Below are positions 37,833 through 50,500 of a stretch of 64,000 bases of DNA, one piece after another. Below the pieces are notes generated by a model. It did not search any database, was not told where the DNA came from, and saw nothing but the letters and a program-made list of their open reading frames with translations. Both the position numbers and the translations under genes were made by a program. The stretch comes from Dasyornis broadbenti (taxonomy: Eukaryota > Chordata > Aves > Passeriformes > Dasyornithidae). Within the stretch, counting starts at the first letter, position 1. Every line of letters begins with the position of its first letter. Location of the stretch: positions 1,240,805 to 1,304,804 of the forward strand of contig VZRN01005851.1 of NCBI GenBank assembly GCA_013397935.1, in the 5' to 3' direction.

Positions 37833-40821
37833 AGAAAAGGGCCCAAAAAAAGGCTTGCCTGACAGACTGATAGCAAAGGCTGGGCTTCCAGAAAACAATA
37901 AAGTCTCTCTTTTGCTTAGTCCCAGTAACATCACCTAATATCTTTGCAACCAGGCAGTTTCTCACTTAGGACATACTTCAGAAATTAGTAGAGTTTTTTG
38001 GCTGGCAATTAACTAACTTGGAAATAACTACAAGTTTAGCCGTTACTTAAATACTTACCCAACAAAGTAAAAACAGAAAACAGGAAGGAATTTAATTAAA
38101 AATGGGGTTAACAAATCACTATATATTAAAGTAAGACTGAGGTAAAATGTAATAGAGAATACTATGCAAAATCCTATGCAGTATTATGACAAGTTATTTA
38201 TAGCTGCTTAGTAAGAATTTATATATGTTTTATAACCATTTTATTTACACCATCTTCATTTTCATCCTCAGAGATTATTTTCTCCTGAAACATCTCAATA
38301 AGCAATAAACACATGATAAATGAAAGTTACTGCAGCTGAAACTGTAGAAAAGTTGGTGCTTTGAAAAGCTACCAGTTGTGGTGAATCACTCCAGACAACT
38401 TGCATTGATTAATGTTTCTGTCAGAAGGAACTATTGCTAGGTTTGCTTTATCATCCAGCAGGGATCAGAAGTCAGTATATGGTCTTTTAAAATACAGTAG
38501 GATCACTTGAACTTTGTCTAATGTTAAAACAAAACCTAAAAGACCCACTAGAGATTAAACCAAATACTCTGAATGCCATGCTGTCCTTGACATCAGCAAG
38601 AATTATGCATGTGAAACTGGCAAAATAACTTAAAGTTTTCAAACTGACTGTAAAAAAGTGTTAAATCTGGTTATCAATATAAAACCATTAAAAGGGGCCA
38701 AGTAAAGTTGTACCACTAAAGGAGGTAAATTTTAGTTCAATTAACTTCATCAGAACATGATATTTTCTGAAATACTGTAATCACTATAATTCAAAAGCTA
38801 GATGCACTAAATGAAGCAGCAGATCTACTAAATTAGAATGAAATATAATGTGAGTACAACTTTCATTCCTCATATCTTTGTAACTGACATATAAAATCAG
38901 AAAAATTAATATATAAATTCAAGAAATGTGTTTGGAAATATTTCAATCAGTGCAGTGCAACAGTATTTTATAGAAATCTATTTTATTAATACATTTTAAA
39001 TGATATTTGAATGCTGTGTAACATACTTTTCTGAGGAATAAATTATGTTTCATAGAGCTTATCTTTTCAGTAGATAATTACTCAGATGGTTTTCAGTAAC
39101 AGTACCTCTATCACAACAAAATTATAATGTTTCTGTTCATATCCCTGCCAGGTACCTGGTCTGGCTGCAAATCTTGCTACTTCATACTTCATAGCTGATA
39201 AAAACAGAGGAATGAGAGGAAAAAATCCAAACAACAAAACACAAAACGAGTCCTGTCCTCTTGATTTTGTCCTGTTAAACCTTTTAGACTGCCAAGAAAA
39301 TTCTGGTTTTCCACTTTGATGCTATTGCAGTACCAATAAAGTAAACACATCATAAATTAAATTCACCTTGGCGTGTGCTCTTTGCACCTAACTGTATTTG
39401 CAAACTCCAGGGCGTTTTATTGCCAACAAAAGGAACTTTTACATTTCACGAGACTAAAACAAATCTGCTAAAGCTTGAAAGGAATATTACTTGATGAATC
39501 TGTCAATTTCATAGTTCAGTTATTTGTTTATTTGTCGTTTTTCAATTGCAGCAGATGTAATTTGCGTCCATGAAGTTCTGTGCAATTCTATTTCACTCTC
39601 CTTCCAATCTCCTTTCTCCTCTGAGTCTCAAAGTACTTTTTTTGCATATTCCCAACTGAACATGAAAAGTTCCAAATTCCTTTGGAAATTCAGTGTTGTC
39701 AAATTAAACTTGATTATTAATTAAACTTTTTCACTGATATTTCAAAGACAGGTATGCTCCTAACACATAATAAATAAAAATGACAAAATTCTGTGGTAGT
39801 CTGTAATACAGAGATCTCACAGGACTGATTATCCTCAAGTCCAGTACAACTAATACGCTTGTACATTAGTGTGTAGCTTCAGAGCCATGACAAAAACACG
39901 CTTATGGAACTTCTCTGTATAAAAAGTATGATTTATCACACAGATTTATTTCCACCTCAAAATTGTATTGTCACAGAGAAAAAAAGTTCTCTTCTTCAAC
40001 AAGATAGTGAACTAGAGAACAGATGAGTTCAGTTCAGAAGCAACCCTTTCAGCTCACTTTTATTAGCTGCACTAAAGACTTTTAGCATTGGAAGTGATGC
40101 TGTTCAGCTAAGTTCAGATAAGGACGTTAATTGCACTGATAACAACTGTCTTCTGAGATTTCCTAACATAGATATATTGTCAAGTGCTTCTTGAAGACTT
40201 AGAAGGAGATGGTGAAATTGCTAAAACTTGGCAACCAATATATAACCTCCTTTATTGGATAATTTGATCCCTATCTTGCTTGGTTTCTGCTTTATTCAGC
40301 CCACTAAACAATTTCACTGCAACATTAGACATATTTATGTATCACAAGCTCCTTAAATTCCACTGATTAACAAAAGGAGGACCTTTTTTCAAAGCCTCAC
40401 AGATGGCCCGAAAGGAGGAGGCTTGTAAATAACAGCCCTTCCAAAATCTGATGCAGTAGCTGTGTAGTTTCACCAGCTCAGAAGTGAGTAATCATCTCCT
40501 TTGTGAATTGCTGAGGGATATAATACAGGGCTGAAGGATATAAAGGGGAAAACTTCTGAAATGGTACAAAGCTCGATAAGGTAAGCATGAAACTAAGTTC
40601 CATTAGCATTAAGTGGATGTGAAAACAGAAGAAATGACAGTTTTAGTGAAATGGCTGTGTAGTGAGATGTATCCCATGAGTTAATGATTTTGCAACTGGA
40701 CCTGGAACTGGAGTGTAGAATACTACATTTTTTTAGGAAAAATCAACTGTTTAAGTACAAAATAAACCCCAAATGTCTGCTGCTTTTATCACAAAACCAG
40801 AGAGTTATAACAGGTCACACA
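37833..40821. other. unique AT-rich non-coding DNA
   Basis: About 3 kb with no recognisable gene, RNA or repeat. Confidence 0.55.
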
Positions 40822-41634
40822 CTGGAGGGAAAGGATGCCATCCAGAGGGACCTTGACACACTTGAGAGGTGCAGGGCTGATGCAAACCTCATGAAGTTCA
40901 ACAAAACAAAGTGCAAGGTCCTACACCTGGGTTGTGGCAATCCCAGACACACCTACAGGTTGGGCAGAGAAGTGATTGAGAGCAGCCCAGCGAAGAAGGA
41001 CTTGGGGGTGATGGCGAAAAACTTGATGTGAGCTGGCAGTATGAGCTCACAGCCCAGAAAGCCAATGGAATCCTGGGCTGCATCCAAAGGAGCATGGACA
41101 AGCAGGTTGAAGGAGGTGATTCTTCCCCTCTACTCTGCTCTTGTGAGACCCCACCTGGAGTGTTGCATTCTGTTCTGGTGTCCCCAGCATGAGAAGGACA
41201 TAGAACTGTAGGAGCAAGTCCAGAGGAAGGCCAAAATTTGATAAGATCAGAGCACCTCCCTTACAAAGACAGGCTGAGAAAGTTAGGGCTTGCAGACCCC
41301 ACAGCAGCCTGCTGGCATCTGAAAGGGTCCTACAGGGAAGAAGACAGGGACTCTTCTTCAGGAGCTGTAGTGATAGGACAAGGAGCAATGGGTACAAAAC
41401 AACAGAGGGCAGATTTTTGTTAGATAGTAGGAAGTAATTCTGTACTGTCAAAGTAATGAGAAACTGGAACAAGTTGCCCAGGAAGTTTGTGGATGTCCCA
41501 ACCCCAGCAGTGTTCAAAGCCAAGCTGGATAAGGCCTTGAGCAACATGGTCTAGGGGAATGTGTCCCTGCTTCTGTCAGGTGAGGCTGGGACTAAAAGAT
41601 ATTTAGGATCCCCTCCAACCCTTTTCTATGATCT
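40822..41634 (+). mobile_element. CR1 LINE, ~810 bp 3' copy
   Basis: The longest continuous CR1 copy here. It begins in the ORF2 region after the RT palm (ALQRDLDTLE-like, then MKFNKTKCKVLHLGCGNP, TYRLGREVIESSPAKKDLGV) and continues through a DNA block matching LVRPHLE (CTCTTGTGAGACCCCACCTG). It then passes the PYKDRLRKLGL region and ends with CTCCAACCCTTTTCTATGAT. The first part is open to 41031; after that, stops and frame changes break it up. 5'-truncated, complete at the 3' end, inactive. The open frame of 166 codons on the opposite strand (41047-41547) is an antisense shadow. Confidence 0.93.
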
Positions 41635-43805
41635 AGGGTAGATAAAGTGTTTCTCAAAATAGACAGAAACACAGAGAGTAGGTGAACATTCTTCTGATGG
41701 GATTTATGCTTGAGAGATATGAAAGATGTTCTCATTTGATTTCCTTTTGTGTTGGTTATAATATTTATTAAAAGGCAAGTAAGCCCACACTTTCTTCCTT
41801 TAAAGTATTACCTCAGTTGGAGTGTTCTGTTTAGCACACCTGACTTTTCTCTGTGCTCATTTTAACTTCTTCTTAGCTTTGCAGGTCTGTAATTAAGACA
41901 AGGTAAAAATCCAGTAAATGATATTGGATTCTTTTCATAAACTATGGATGTTTCTCGACTGCTGCATATTTATCTACCTCCTACTCACTCATATGCTGTA
42001 AGTGTTTTTTTCCATGCTCTGTGTATGGGAAGGAAACCATCTGTATTTATAAAAATCTGTCTAACTCACATCTTCAGACACTACTTACTGTTTCATAAAG
42101 AGGTTCACTACAGTGACAATCTTTACTCTTCTTTATGCAGTGAGTGTACACGGACAAATCGTGCTCATCATAAGGTAAGCCTAACACCTTCAAATACATT
42201 CCTATGACTGAGATGAGAAGAATTCATATTTGTCTGTAAGTAGATACAAATCATGGTGCTTGTCATGAAGTATCCATACATCTACAATAAACTAATTTTA
42301 TGGAGGAACGCTTCTGCTTCATTTCTTTTGCAACCAAAACATTGTTTACTATTCCATTAACTGCAGGTCCGAGAACATTATGCTGCCATTAAAAAACGAC
42401 ACCTCAGACATGTTTCTAATGGGCCTGTATTTATAGAGAATAAGTTGGGCCAGTGTTTTGTCACAGTAAATTGTACATGAAACAGTCTACCCATGGCAGA
42501 AAAAAAGGCAAGTGTCACAAATTGCTAGTAAAACTGCCAGAGCTCACAGCCTGCATTTTAATCAAGGCATACTTTATTTCATTATAAAAATCAAGTAAAA
42601 ATGTTTAACTAAATGTTTAAAAAAATGTAAACTGCTGCTGTAAACGACTTATGGCATGCAGACGGGAAATAAGAACAGCTTTTTGCTTCATCTTTGCCAT
42701 AGAAAATGGTATTTTATAAGGTAACAGTACTCAGCAACCTGCAATGTAAGTTGAGGAAAACAGCCCCTCAGAGCTACCAAATGAGTATTGTGTTTTAGAT
42801 AAGGTTTGTCAACAAAAGTAAATTAAGTGGAGAAATACTGATATTCCACTTCTATGCAAGTAGGCACAAGAGGTCTCTGCTATTCAAGATGGTCAGTTTT
42901 CAAATGTGCCCAAATACTTTTTTTTTTTAATTATTTCTGAATAAACAGAGCACCCATACTCAAAAATATTCTACTACCATTACAGGCATAAAGTTTTTTA
43001 GAATAAGTGCTTGAATACACACTTGTTAGTTCTGCAGCAGAAACCACCAGAATCCACTGAAATTCACACTCTTTCACCAAGCTGTAGAAATGTTGAATTT
43101 AACTGTTACATTTGACCTTGGCCCAGCAACCTCCCATCATTCCGTATATGGAAAAATAAAATATACTGGTGCAAAAGAAACCAGAATGACAGATGTTACC
43201 AATACACTACCACGCACATCTTGTCTGGAAACACTCATCCTGCTTCTTGATGCTTGTGGAAGTCAGTTTATGGCTTGTACTGCCATCCTTAAAAATGGCA
43301 TAGCTATAAGCTGTTACTACTAGTCATGAAATTATGTCCTTTTATCCTCCTGAGGCAATATGAACAATCTGCAGAGACTCAGTTTACTAGACCTCACCAT
43401 CAAGGCAGAAGACTTGTCACTCCACCACTTTGGAAATATTACAAGGCTATAACCTGCCAAGGATAATACACGAAGGAGTTGAGAATATTACAGAAAGATT
43501 GAAAGATGCATTTCTTGCACTTTGTTAACACAATGCATAAAGACTCATCATTTAGTCCACATGCCAACTGTAAGGGGCAATTACACACAGTTCTTGCTCT
43601 TAGCTCCTCTAGGAGTTGTCAAACATGGGTCTCTTCTCCACTGCAAGGTAAGGCAAGACTTGCCATCTGTCAACCTGCACTATCTTCTTTCCATTCCACT
43701 TCAGTATGTTTTCTATGTGCTACTGATTTACACTGATTTTTTTCTGCTGATACTGCTTTTTACCTCAGTTGCCAAAAAGGTAAATCTGTCTCAGTCAATG
43801 TATGT
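41635..43805. other. unique non-coding DNA
   Basis: No repeat recognised. Holds one candidate mini-exon (42141-42174) listed separately. Open frames at 43090-43836 are short and without domains. Confidence 0.5.
42141..42174 (+). other. candidate 34-nt exon with good splice signals (speculative)
   Basis: A pyrimidine-rich tract ending TTCTTTATGCAG precedes 34 nt, and AAG followed by GTAAGC closes it, close to the vertebrate acceptor and donor consensus. One frame across it is open (GAG TGT ACA through CAT AAG). No neighbouring exon, domain or promoter supports it, and good splice pairs occur by chance in 64 kb, so this is only a pointer for transcript evidence. Confidence 0.12.
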
Positions 43806-43897
43806 CAGTGATCTTTGTGGGTACCTTCCAACCTAGCAGATTCCGTGGTTGTGTGATTCTGTGGTTCCGTGATTGTGTGGTTTTGTGGTTCTGTGAT
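43806..43897 (+). mobile_element. CR1 3' tail with seven octamer repeats
   Basis: CAGTGATCTTTGTGGGTACC and TTCCAACCTAGCAG are the end of a CR1-type 3' UTR. They are followed by seven 8-bp units at 43840-43895 (ATTCCGTG, GTTGTGTG, ATTCTGTG, GTTCCGTG, ATTGTGTG, GTTTTGTG, GTTCTGTG). Two to four units are the usual number in CR1 tails. No head is visible upstream, so it is a very short 5'-truncated CR1 or the tail of a decayed SINE. Confidence 0.8.
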
Positions 43898-46800
43898 ATG
43901 ACAAACAATCCTTTTTATTTTTACTTTATATACTAAGAACTATATTGATCTTGAAACTCCAGGAAATGTGTAGGAAATCCTTGCTGACTTTAAACTTAAA
44001 CTGGAGAAGGATTTCCATGTTTCAGAGAAATGTTCAGGGTCTAGTTATTTAGACTTTAACATTACTTTTAAGGTTCCTGTATATTTGCAGCAATATACTC
44101 ATATTAGCTGACCATACAGAAATACGTTGTCTGTAAGAACGAAATTTTGCTGGAAAGATGCGGTCTCCCAATGGTTCCTGGATGATTTAAATTGAAAACT
44201 TGGATTGACCTCAGACTTCCTTAAGGAAAATAATTTTTTTTATATTACCAAGACTGGTAATGAACTGTTTAATTCCAGAACCTTAAACAGAGATTTTACT
44301 TTTTCCCCTCAGACCACAAAATCTGTTCTTCAATAGCAGAGACAGCAATCAGGGTTGGTTAAATCAACATATAAGAGGTGGGAAAAAATAAATGAAAAAA
44401 GTTTCTGCTGAGCATGTATTCAGAGTAAAACTGCAAAGCAAGATCTTTATTGTAGGTTCTCCAAGCTACTTGGAAAACAAGGGAGGAAGCTGACAGCTTT
44501 ATTTTCCATACATTGGCCTCAATTCTCATCATACTGTAAGACATGGGAAGCCTTACCCCACTTTTCCTTATTTAGTCAATTGAAAAGTTCCTGAAAAGAT
44601 GCATAAATGAGTGTTCAAAACCCTCTGCTACTGAAAGAAACCACTGGCTAGTCATGCCATGAAGGGATAAGAAAGCTTTTGGCATAGCCTCCTCCTCCAG
44701 TTTCTTCATTATGGGCAAGAAAGGACCTTAAAAATTTCAGTGTACTGCTGCAGCTAATTAAGTACACCAGTACATTTCCCAAAATGGTGCTTACAATTAT
44801 GTTATGCCTACATTTTCAATGAAAAAATTGCTTGCCTCCTGCTGTCCATGGTGACTCAGATACTTCAGGGTTATCTTCTAAAAATTTCCTTAGAGGCATT
44901 TTCTTGTTGAAGTCAAAGAAAATATAGTTCACTGAGAATTCAGTAAAGAGAGCAAGACAACATCTGGTCTTGAAATGTAATTTTAATATTAGAGGAAATT
45001 ATTTTAACTTTGCATGACTTTATTTTTTAAAAATTAGTTCTACTAGGAGTTTCTTTGTGTGTATACAAGTATAGGTACACGTGTGTGTGTGTGTACATGT
45101 ATAGGCACATATCTTTCCCCATATTTGCCTATGTGTTTTGATTTATCATTCAAGAGTTTTAATCGCTTCTAAATTCTGATGCTGCATAGAGTCATCAATA
45201 CAAAACCCACAGATTAGTTATTCCCATGATGCAGGAGACAATGTTTTGGCTTATTCTGTTTATAATAAGAACTGTGAAGAACAGAAAACACAAAAGAAAC
45301 ATTACAATAGAGATTGGAAAACTTTTTCAGGGGTTTGCCATGTATTTGTACCCATCAACTATACACAGAAATTAGAATGAATTACATTTATAGCTGCCTT
45401 TGCAGGTGAAAATCCAGATATTTAAGTGAGTTGTTATTATCAGTCTCCTGATTTAAACTGGCAATTAGTTTCCTAACAAACCATTAAACATTTATCGACC
45501 TCGAGAAATACAAGTTATTATGCACAACTGTTCATCTTCTACTAGATGGGTTGAAACAACATTTTTGAACTTATAATTAGTATTTTTCTGTATTTGAAGT
45601 GTAAAATAAATAAAATCTTGTAGCAAAATCTTACGAGAGGTTATTACAATGGGTTCTGTTACAGGGAAATTTATGACAGAATTATTGTAGAAAAGTTTCA
45701 ATCTCATTCATGCACCCATTCTGCCAAACTGACCCTCTGTATTTCTTTATCATCAGATGCTACAGTTGTGCCCTGTACTGACACTCAGTTGAAATAAACA
45801 GCATAGAAGTCCCAACTGTGCAGGTAGATAATTGTTCATCAGTGTCATGAACAAACTACTTCATACAGGGTGACTGACTTCAAAATACTGAATCCCCATC
45901 TGGCGAGACCCTAATGAGCAATGGAAAGGTTTGAAAGTAATGAAGCAAGTCCCTTTTTGGCAGATGTTACTTGACAGCTGTGTCTTGAGATAATAGCAGC
46001 ACTACTGCTGCCTCATATTAATATATTCTTGAAGATATTATGATTAAACTTTTGAAAACAGAGGATCCTTTTCTCTTCAATGGGCTGCATTTTATGTTGC
46101 TCCTCTTATCTCTAATTCACTTAGTAAATTTTGGTTTCGAGAGACTGTTCAAAGTTCATTGAACTGTGCTTTTTTTCAACTGCTTTAGCTCGTGCTTTAG
46201 CTCACATACTACAGGCTGAATCCCTGCAGAAAATAAAATTGACCTAACAGGCATGTCAGGGTGTTTGGTTTTATTTTTTCCCCAAAGGCAAGAGGGAAGA
46301 AACATAGTTTTGGGTCACCGCTCTTCACATGCCTCTTGTGGCATACACACGCCGCAGAGGGTCCCTTGTGAGCTCCACAAAGCTCTGTTCTCTCTACATC
46401 CTGTTCAGCAGCTCTTCACTCTTCCAGGGGGAAAATTCCTGATACTGCTGCCTGAATTGCACACATACAACAACACATCGAGAAAGAAGTTAACATTAAT
46501 AGTTTTGTTTCTTATATAAGTAATATCAGATGAATACTAAGTTCCTAGCTTGATCTAAACTATTAGAAGGGCTAAAGTAGAATCTAAGATAGAGGCATTC
46601 CAAGCTGTAAGCCTTCCAGAAAAGTTATTACCGTTGGTGGTCATGACAAAAGCAATGGGAAGAAAACACTCGTGGAGACCAGGAACATTCAGCAGCTGTA
46701 GAATTCCCTATCTAAGAAAGCAGAACTTAGCATTTACTCAGAGTAACTGTGGCGTTAACTTCATTCTACATCTGTTACAAGGCTTTTTGGTGTAATGCCC

Positions 46801-47258
46801 AGTGTGAAACACTGAGAATTCTTGATGACATGAACCATTCAAATGTTTCCAGGTTCCTCATACCTAAATGTCTTTTTCTTTTAATAGAATTTGTCAGTTT
46901 TCTTTATATATTATAGCCAAAGAATTTTTTTTCTCTAGAAGAAGCATTTATTTTTACTTTAGGAACATTACGTAATTCCTCCTCCTACTGATCATCTTTG
47001 CAGCTCTGTTCTATTCTTTCTGAATACTAGCAGGTCTTCAAGAACCTGGCTTTTTCTGTTCATTTACACAGTATCCTACAGACTTGCAGTATCTGCTTCT
47101 CTAAGAAATTTGAAAATTGTTTTACAGATATTCTAAAGGAGATTATACATTGTTTTTACTGTTTATAAAGAACAGTTTTGTGTTTCACTGTAATGCAAGA
47201 TGCAACGAATTATCCAAATAAATGTTACCTTTGTAAGCTTTAATAGTGGAGACACTAC
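43898..47258. other. unique AT-rich non-coding DNA
   Basis: A short GT run lies at 45080-45094. No gene, RNA or clear repeat recognised. Confidence 0.55.
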
Positions 47259-47372
47259 TGGATGTGGCACTTGTGGTTATGGTTTAGCATTGAACACGGT
47301 GGTGCTATGTTAATGGTTGGACTCAATATCTTAAAGGTCTTTTTCAACTTAAATTATTTTATGATTCTGTGA
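47259..47372 (+). mobile_element. CR1 3' terminal fragment
   Basis: CTGGATGTGGCACTTGTGGT, then GTTAATGGTTGGACTCAATA, AAAGGTCTTTTTCAACTTAA and ATGATTCTGTGAG form the last ~110 bp of a CR1 element with its octamer end. Confidence 0.85.
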
Positions 47373-47467
47373 GATACTAGGAAAATGAATTGTTAAACCA
47401 AAGTCTCTCAAAAAGCTGTTCTGCATAAATACATCTTTTACATGCTATCATATTAATTAAACCAAAG

Positions 47468-47590
47468 GCATGAAGCAGGGAAGGTTCAGGTTAGGTATTA
47501 GGAAGAGGTTCTTCACCCAGACAGTGGCTGGGCACTGGAACAGGCTTCCCTGAGAAGTGGTCACATATCACTATCATCAAGTTCATGGAA
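47468..47590 (+). mobile_element. CR1 3' region fragment
   Basis: CAGGGAAGGTTCAGGTTAGG, TATTAGGAAGAGGTTCTTCA and GGGCACTGGAACAGGCTTCC match the last coding part of CR1 ORF2. In the CR1 consensus this part lies upstream of the piece at 47259-47372, yet here it is downstream on the same strand. The two are therefore separate insertions or a rearranged one. Confidence 0.8.
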
Positions 47591-50500
47591 GTTCTTAATA
47601 TATTTTCATCTCTATAAAAATCAAAAGGTCAAAAAATACATATGGAGTGTTCAGGCAGGTATCACTATGTTAAGGGTAATTAGTTATCATCCTCTCCAAG
47701 GGCAGCTTTCCTTTCTTTGTTAGATACTCAATCATCTAGAAAGAACAGAATATTTTTTGGTGATTCCTTGATTAATGGCCAACAGGCAACAGAGATGAAC
47801 AGGGTGTGCTTGCGCTTTCCCAACCCAGAATATGGCCAGGAGCACCAGCTTCAGACAGCCACAGAAACAGCACTCAAGAGCCCTGTCAGAGGCCAACCCA
47901 AATCAAAATACGCAAAACATCTCCCAAAAGCTAATGGTCTGGTTTCCCAGGAGGAAAATTCGCTCATTGCTTACTGGTGAGCAGGTGGCCAGAGACATCT
48001 CACTCTTCACCACTGAGCAGCTTTAAGTCTGCATCCTTCCTCAGCTGCCCTGAGCACAGCTATCACCAGCTGCTGCGTTTGTTCAGACAAGAGGAGAAGT
48101 TGCTAATTAGCCTTACATCCCTTTTCACAAAAATCTGCAAATGGTGCCAAAGGACTGAAGTCCCAAGCCAGGTAGTATCATACAACAAAGTAAAAATCCT
48201 TCATAAGATAAATGCTTCCTCACAGCCACCTAGAGACAGAACAAAAAGAATTGAGAACTATTCTGGATTTTACACCTGCTGATATCTCCTTTAGAACAAA
48301 AGGAGAATAAAAAACACATTTCTAATGTGACCTCACTTTATTTTTTTTAAATTATCTACAAGATAAAAGGATGGCTAAGTTGAAAAGATCTGATGCTTTA
48401 TTGCATTTCTTTTCTGATACCATCCTTTACTTAGACAACCATTTGCCTGTTCATCTATCAAGGGAATTCCAGTAAGAACATTCAGTTCCTTTATTTTATT
48501 CCAGCACCTTCATAACAATACATATGAATCACAATGCACGTTACTTTGCAGTCCTGCAACTTTGAGTCCATTTTTTTCACTTTATTTTCATGGAGAGTAT
48601 ACAAGGAAGTATTCTCTAAGTGCTATCTCACAAATTAATAGCTACCAGAGACCTGTTTTGTTTCTATGGCTTTGTCTCTTCAGACTTCAGCTTTCTGCTT
48701 TTGAAGTGTTTTATGAGAAGCACCATTTAACATTAAAATTCAACATATCCTAGTTAATTCTGACTCAGGGTCTATTAAATTCAGTGCACATATCTACCAA
48801 TGCGAATGTGTCTGAGGCCCACTCATTACTCTTTGAGGCAATTATGAGTTTTACAAGACAGTGTAATCATGAATTCAAAAAACTGTACAGGTTTTGTAGT
48901 GCATTAAAACTTTCTTGCTGATCTCCATCTGTTCTAAAGATGATGAATACAAGTTTCTTTCAAGCACTCTGCTTTATCAACATAATATCTTTTTGCCTTG
49001 GAGAATTTTATCTTGGATTTCTGGAGGGGCATGGGTTGGTTTGGGTTTTTTTGGGGAGTTTTCTGGCTAAGGAAAGGGGAGACCCCCTGCACCAAAGCTT
49101 ATTTGTTGCTTGCTTTATTTTTCCCAAGCCAAGCATCTACTCAATAAAAAATAAACTCAGAAAACCCCAAACTTTGGTTGTGTTGGCACCCTCAGTGTCA
49201 CAACCTCTGTGGTGACAGCTTACAGGACCTGCAGATGACAGTCTCATATCTCAGCGTCACTGCCTGCAGCCCTGACTGCAAATCAAAGCAGGCTCAGGTG
49301 CTCCAGTCCTGCTGGATTCACCAGATCTGGTGGAGAATCGTGTCACTGCAGCTCTTGCCATCCCCAAACTGCTGCAATCATCAAGCCCTGCTGGACTGGC
49401 TGCCTGCAGGTCACTGCAGAGCTTCATTACATTTCTCTTCGCAGGACTGCTGGGCCAGGTAGTACCAGAGCACCAGTGGCTCTGCACAAACCAGCTCAGC
49501 TCAGGCACGACAGATGCTGTGCTAGACTAGGCTGGATAAGCCCATCCAGACCCCCACTGGCCTCATGTAGGGTCACTTGATGTGGCTGCATCGCCCTGCC
49601 CAGTGCCTGTGAAAAGGAGTATTGCCTAAAGTTGGTGAGAAGCCTGCAGCTACAGCAGGACAGGTATCAGTGCTGTCCTGTAGAGAACGTGTCCCATGGG
49701 ATTGCCCTTCTGACAGCAGGAAACAGGGCATGAATAACACAGCATTCTGCAGCAGATGCAAGGTTCTGCACTCTCTATGACCTCCATGCTCAGTTATCAT
49801 GTATTTTAAGATGTTCCTTGGGAGATGATCTGAAAAAGATGACACACTTGAGCTATTACAGATCAAAGACAAGAATGTATTCCATAGGGAAATGATTCCA
49901 GAAAAATAGACTGCTTTCTTTGCTGTTCTTTCCACTTTATGCCAGCCACGCATAAACAAACCTACTCAGTTCTCCTCCCACAATTAGTAAAAAGTACGTC
50001 TATACCAAAAACTATGTTACAAACCTGAATTTCAAAGTTCTCAAAAGCAGGCACATAGCCTGTCTCACTGTTCCCTAAATGAAGATGAAATATCTTGTTC
50101 ACCACTGCAAAAAGAAAAATATGAGTGGCAGAGACAGAACTTTTTTCAGATGCAGAATGAAATGCTCTGTCCACTGAACCATGCCACATGCATCAGCTTG
50201 CTTTATTTCAAATACACTTGACCACTCAACTGTTTCTGGTTTGTCATTTCCTTAGGAGACAAACAGAAATGAAGGGAAGAAAACAGCTGAGGAATAAAGC
50301 AGGCAGTAGCAATATAAAAATCAGGGTGAGCAGTGCTCTGAGAAGAAAGGTTAAGTAAGGAAAGAAAACAAACACGGGATGGATGTAAAGGAAACATTTT
50401 AGCTGTAACAGCCCTGGCTGTGCACAAAACACATCAGCCTGGCCAAAGCTCAGGGCTTATGCTTGCTTTCAGAACCTGAAATAACAACGTATTTCTGAGA

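Noticed and set aside
41047..41547. 166-codon minus-strand open frame
   Set aside because: It is antisense to the CR1 copy at 40822-41634.
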